Shown here: positions 61,224 to 64,000 of the stretch, piece by piece
How the letters are laid out: the number at the start of each line of letters is the position of its first letter
How positions within the stretch are numbered: the stretch's first letter is position 1
From: Verrucomicrobiia bacterium
GTDB taxonomy: Bacteria > Verrucomicrobiota > Verrucomicrobiia > Limisphaerales > DASXHY01
Direction: 5' to 3'
NCBI GenBank assembly: GCA_035629175.1
Contig: DASPIL010000091.1
Coordinates: forward strand, 62,001-126,000
Length of the DNA stretch: 64,000 nucleotides
Notes under the pieces: model-generated
What the model was told of the DNA's origin: nothing
The model's database searches: none
Seen by the model: the letters and a program-made list of their open reading frames with translations, nothing else
Translations under genes and position numbers: made by a program

Positions 61224-62629
61224 GGCGTTCCCCCGCGCTTTCGATTCCGCCAGAACTCACGGAAGGTTTGCTTCGCAATCTTTGGCGCGGAACGCGTCTT
61301 GGTCCACGGATAAGCGGGATCAAACATGCGTCCCGCAACAAGCGGATGCACGGTTTGGCCCGCACGTCCGAACTTCGGCAGCATTGAATACAAGGCAGGC
61401 CTCTTGAACACGAAGTTCATCAATTGAAAACTGAAGCGCCATGTCGTTGAAGGTTTCTGGCGGACCGAGTTGCGGCGGTTTTGGAGCAGGTGATGCGCGA
61501 GGTCGATCTTGACCGGGCACGTTTCCGTGCAGGCGCCGCACAGCGAACTGGAATACGAAAGATGCTTCCACGATTGCAGCCCGCGCAGATGTGGCGTGAT
61601 GACTGAACCGATCGGGCCCGAATACGTGGTCCCATACGTGTGCCCGCCTACGTTCCGGAAAATCGGACACACGTTCAGGCAGGCGCCACATCGAATGCAA
61701 TGAAGGGAATCACGCTGCTCGGGATCGGCGAGCAGTTCCGTCCGCCGATTATCCAGGAGCACGACATGCCATTCCTCCGGGCCGTCGGATTCGCCAGGCT
61801 GCCGCGGACCGGAATACATGGAGTTGTAACAGGTCAAAGGCTGGCCGGTTCCGGACGTTGCCAGCATCGGCAGAAAGAGCGCGAGATCCTCCATCCGCGG
61901 CAGAACTTTCTCGATGCCCAGCAGCGTGATCATCGTTTTCGGAAGGGCCGCCGTCAGCCGGGCATTGCCCTCATTTTCCGTGATCGAAATCATCCCCGTC
62001 TCGGCAATGGCAAAGTTGGCGCCAGTGAAGCCGATGTCCGCCGTGATGTATTTCTGGCGCATCACGCGGCGCGCCACCATCGTGAGTTCCTCGGGGCTGT
62101 CCGTCGACTTGATGCCGAGTTCGCGATTGAACAAATCCCTGATCTCGCCGCGCGTCAGATGCATGGCAGGAAACACGATGTGATACGGGGTTTCCTTTTT
62201 AAGCTGAACAATGAATTCACCCAGGTCGGATTCAACGACCTCGAAACCTTCCTCCTCCAGCGCGTGATTCAAGTGAATCTCCTCCGAAGTCATCGCCTTC
62301 GACTTGATGATGGAGCGAGCCTTCTTTTCGCGAATGATCTTCTGAATGAGTTCCCGTGCCTGGTCGCCAGTGCTCGCCCAATGTACCTTGGTGCCGCGGG
62401 CTTCCAACTTTGCCGTGAGCTGCTCGAGATGACGGTCCAGGTGATTGATCGCGTCCCACTTGATTTCCGCGGCGGCCTGCCGGGCGGCTTGGTAATCCTG
62501 GAACGCGCCCCGGTTCTTGTCCCTGACCACCGCGTATTTGCCGAGCGCCACCTGGATGATCTCCCGATGGCGCAAGTCGTGCGTGAGGACGTCGGCCTGC
62601 CGCTTGAACTGTTGTTCGGGAGCACTCAT
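61220..62629 (-). CDS. lutB: LutB-like iron-sulfur protein
   Basis: 469 residues. The N-terminal LUD domain (~60-290, ADIGFTGANFAIAETG) is followed by a dicluster 4Fe-4S domain with CIRCGACLNVCP and CGACTETCPVKIDLAH. It carries electrons from L-lactate oxidation towards the quinone pool in the Lut system. The layout LutA-LutB-LutC is the usual order. Confidence 0.92.
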   Translation of the reverse strand: MSAPEQQFKRQADVLTHDLRHREIIQVALGKYAVVRDKNRGAFQDYQAARQAAAEIKWDAINHLDRHLEQLTAKLEARGTKVHWASTGDQARELIQKIIREKKARSIIKSKAMTSEEIHLNHALEEEGFEVVESDLGEFIVQLKKETPYHIVFPAMHLTRGEIRDLFNRELGIKSTDSPEELTMVARRVMRQKYITADIGFTGANFAIAETGMISITENEGNARLTAALPKTMITLLGIEKVLPRMEDLALFLPMLATSGTGQPLTCYNSMYSGPRQPGESDGPEEWHVVLLDNRRTELLADPEQRDSLHCIRCGACLNVCPIFRNVGGHTYGTTYSGPIGSVITPHLRGLQSWKHLSYSSSLCGACTETCPVKIDLAHHLLQNRRNSVRQKPSTTWRFSFQLMNFVFKRPALYSMLPKFGRAGQTVHPLVAGRMFDPAYPWTKTRSAPKIAKQTFREFWRNRKRGGTP

Positions 62630-62633
62630 CGCG

Positions 62634-63347
62634 CTAACGGCTGGTCAATACTTCCGCAAGATGAATGGTCTTCAGTTTCTTGTGCTGCTTGTCTGCCAGG
62701 CCCTGGATGTGCATCAGGCAGCTGGAGTCATTCGACACGATGTATTCCGCGCCCGTTTCAGCAGCCTGCGCGCATTTCACTTCGCCCATCGCCGTGGAGA
62801 TCATTGGAAACTTTGCCGCGAAAGTGCCGCCGAATCCGCAGCAGACTTCCTCTTTCATCTCAACCAATTCCAGGCCCTTGACGTGTTGCAGCAGGGCGCG
62901 TGGCGCTGTCTTGATGCCCAATTCACGCAGGCCGTGGCAGCCGTCATGAAATGTCACCCGGGCGGGAAAGCGGGCGCCGAGATCGGTGACTCCGAGTTTG
63001 CGCACGAGAAAATCCGAGAACTCGTAACACGATTCGGAGAGCTGGCGGGCGTCCGCTTCGAGCTCAGTGCCAGCGAACAATTGCGGATAAAACACCTTGA
63101 GCATTGCGCCGCACGAGCCTGAAGCGATGACGACGGCGTCCGCATTCTTGAGCCGATTTACGGCGGGCGCGGCGAGTTCGCGCGCTTCGTCCCAATACCC
63201 TGAGTTGAATGCGGGCTGCCCGCAGCAATTGAGTTCCTCCGCGAAATCGACCTGGTGCCCGAGTTGTTCGAGAATCTGCACGATGCTGATCCCCACCCGC
63301 GGATACAGCAGATCGACGAAGCATGGAATGAACAGGCTGACAATCAT
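62634..63347 (-). CDS. lutA: LutA-like protein (CCG domains)
   Basis: 237 residues from MIVSLFIPCFVDLLYP. There are two cysteine-rich CCG domains, with ELNCCGQPAF in the first and EVCCGFGGTF in the second, as in heterodisulfide reductase D/GlpC-like subunits. It is first in the operon lutA-lutB-lutC-kduI-kduD. The upstream gap toward the divergent M29 gene is 170 bases and structured. Confidence 0.92.
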   Translation of the reverse strand: MIVSLFIPCFVDLLYPRVGISIVQILEQLGHQVDFAEELNCCGQPAFNSGYWDEARELAAPAVNRLKNADAVVIASGSCGAMLKVFYPQLFAGTELEADARQLSESCYEFSDFLVRKLGVTDLGARFPARVTFHDGCHGLRELGIKTAPRALLQHVKGLELVEMKEEVCCGFGGTFAAKFPMISTAMGEVKCAQAAETGAEYIVSNDSSCLMHIQGLADKQHKKLKTIHLAEVLTSR

Positions 63348-63420
63348 TTGCTTGGAGCGCCGAATGGGCTCGGGGGCCGGTTCAGTGCAAGGCGAAATGA
63401 TAGAAGCGAAGCACCTCAAA

Positions 63421-63510
63421 CCAAGCAAAAAGGCGGGCCGGCCTTCGGGCCGAAGCCATTCCCAGGTCGAACGTTGAACTTTGAACTGGGACGCCTTTCG
63501 CTTAGCTTGG
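63421..63510 (+). promoter_or_regulatory. Structured leader, candidate three-way-junction RNA element
   Basis: The outer stem is CCAAGC (63421-63426) with GCTTGG (63505-63510) plus AAAGGCG (63429-63435) with CGCCTTT (63492-63498). Enclosed are a CGGCC-TTCG-GGCCG hairpin (63439-63452) with the extra-stable cUUCGg loop, and a CCCAG/CTGGG stem (63461-63490) holding a 7-base tandem motif (GTCGAAC, GTTGAAC, TTTGAAC). The outer stem ends 7 bases before the ATG at 63518, so it would sit over the ribosome-binding region. Confidence 0.4.
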
Positions 63511-63517
63511 CGGAATT

Positions 63518-64000
63518 ATGACCGACCCGCGTTTCGCGAAACTGGCCCAGTTGCTCGTGGAGTATTCAACTGCGCTCAAGAAGGGCGACAACATCCTGCT
63601 CGACATGATCGACGTGCCGGATGAGTTCACCATTGAGCTGGTCCGTGCGGTGCGAAAGGCAGGGGCCATCCCGATTGTTGAGACGCGCCATACGCGGGTA
63701 GGGCGCGAGTTGCTGCGTGCGAGCACCGAGGCCCATGCAAAACTCGCGCGTGACCTGGAACTGTTTCGGATGAAACGCATGCAGGCTTACATCGCAGTCC
63801 GCGGCAGTGAGAATGCCAGTGAGAATTCCGATGTCCCGAGCGATCGCATGTCGATGTATTCGCGCACGATCCGCCCCGTGTTGAATCACCGCGTGAACAA
63901 GACTCGCTGGTGCGTGCTGCGATGGCCAACACCCAGCATGGCGCAGGCGGCGGGGATGAGCACGGAAGCGTTTGAAAACCTTTACTTTGACGTCTGCACG
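63518..64000 (+). CDS. M29-family aminopeptidase (3' end outside window)
   Basis: 161 codons are visible from MTDPRFAKLAQLLVEY. GDNILLDMIDVPDEFTIELV and the later W-C-V-L-R-W-P-T-P-S-M-A-Q segment (CVLRWPTPSMAQAAGMSTEA) are typical of the N-terminal half of thermophilic-type M29 aminopeptidases. The C-terminal metal-ligand half lies beyond the window. The gene is divergent from the lut-kdu operon. Confidence 0.88.
   Translation, partial: MTDPRFAKLAQLLVEYSTALKKGDNILLDMIDVPDEFTIELVRAVRKAGAIPIVETRHTRVGRELLRASTEAHAKLARDLELFRMKRMQAYIAVRGSENASENSDVPSDRMSMYSRTIRPVLNHRVNKTRWCVLRWPTPSMAQAAGMSTEAFENLYFDVCT

Noticed and set aside
1-64000. Mobile elements, CRISPR, rRNA and tRNA genes
   Set aside because: No transposase, integrase or phage proteins, no regularly spaced direct repeats of CRISPR size, and no rRNA or tRNA sequence found by eye.

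Overview
The window looks like a chromosome segment of a free-living, GC-rich Verrucomicrobium, most like the Pedosphaera/Limisphaerales group. This is inferred from protein types, not from a marker gene. The evidence is: large secreted proteins mixing LamG, Ig, lamin-tail and CotH domains; a DUF1559-style prepilin protein; type I sulfatase and GH38/GH92 mannosidases; many multi-PAS kinases; and short intergenic repeats built from ACGAA/CGAATT words. I see no rRNA, tRNA, CRISPR, phage or insertion sequence.

Region 1 (1-22182) reads as a mannose-glycan utilisation locus. It holds a GntR/UTRA regulator (cut by the window edge), a ROK sugar kinase, a mannose-6-phosphate-isomerase-like protein with an extra N-terminal domain, a second GntR regulator on the opposite strand, two very large secreted adhesion-type proteins flanking a prepilin-like protein, two tandem GH38 alpha-mannosidases, a sulfatase and a GH92 alpha-mannosidase. 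The inferred flow is: secreted mannosidases and sulfatase trim a sulfated or N-glycan-like mannoside, the ROK kinase phosphorylates the sugar, and the isomerase feeds it to glycolysis. A TGTATAGACA operator candidate sits just after a promoter between the second regulator and the first secreted protein. No SusC/D or sugar transporter is present.

Region 2 (22211-43812) is mostly housekeeping and signalling: an ECF sigma factor with a membrane partner, a five-PAS histidine kinase with a LuxR-type response regulator, a VOC protein, pyruvate carboxylase, PurU, a secreted endonuclease/phosphatase-fold protein, an octanoyltransferase-like protein overlapping endonuclease III, an EF-hand membrane protein, a DUF481 outer-membrane protein, a small lipoprotein, a lysine 2,3-aminomutase behind a strong promoter, a degenerate peptidase-MA-like protein and an FmdB zinc-ribbon protein.

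Region 3 (44040-50807) carries a deoxyhypusine-synthase-like gene with a strong terminator, then a urease cluster ureD-ureAB(fused)-ureC-ureF-ureG without ureE or a urea transporter. An HldE/RfaE2-type nucleotidyltransferase and an RMD1-like membrane protein follow.

Region 4 (52798-58804) is the most interesting regulatory unit. An NtrB/NtrC-like pair (with a GSFSGA variant of the GAFTGA loop) is divergent from a compact operon of a REC-only protein, a small membrane protein and a fused trehalose-6-phosphate synthase/phosphatase. A correctly spaced -24/-12 (sigma-54) promoter lies in the gap between them, so the pair probably controls trehalose synthesis.

Region 5 (58909-64000) is a minus-strand operon lutA-lutB-lutC-kduI-kduD (lactate oxidation plus uronate isomerase/dehydrogenase). 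It is divergent from an M29 aminopeptidase whose leader can fold into a three-way junction ending 7 nt before the start codon. Three intergenic gaps carry copies of one dispersed repeat, and at least three sites carry a second, hairpin-forming repeat with a compensatory base change.
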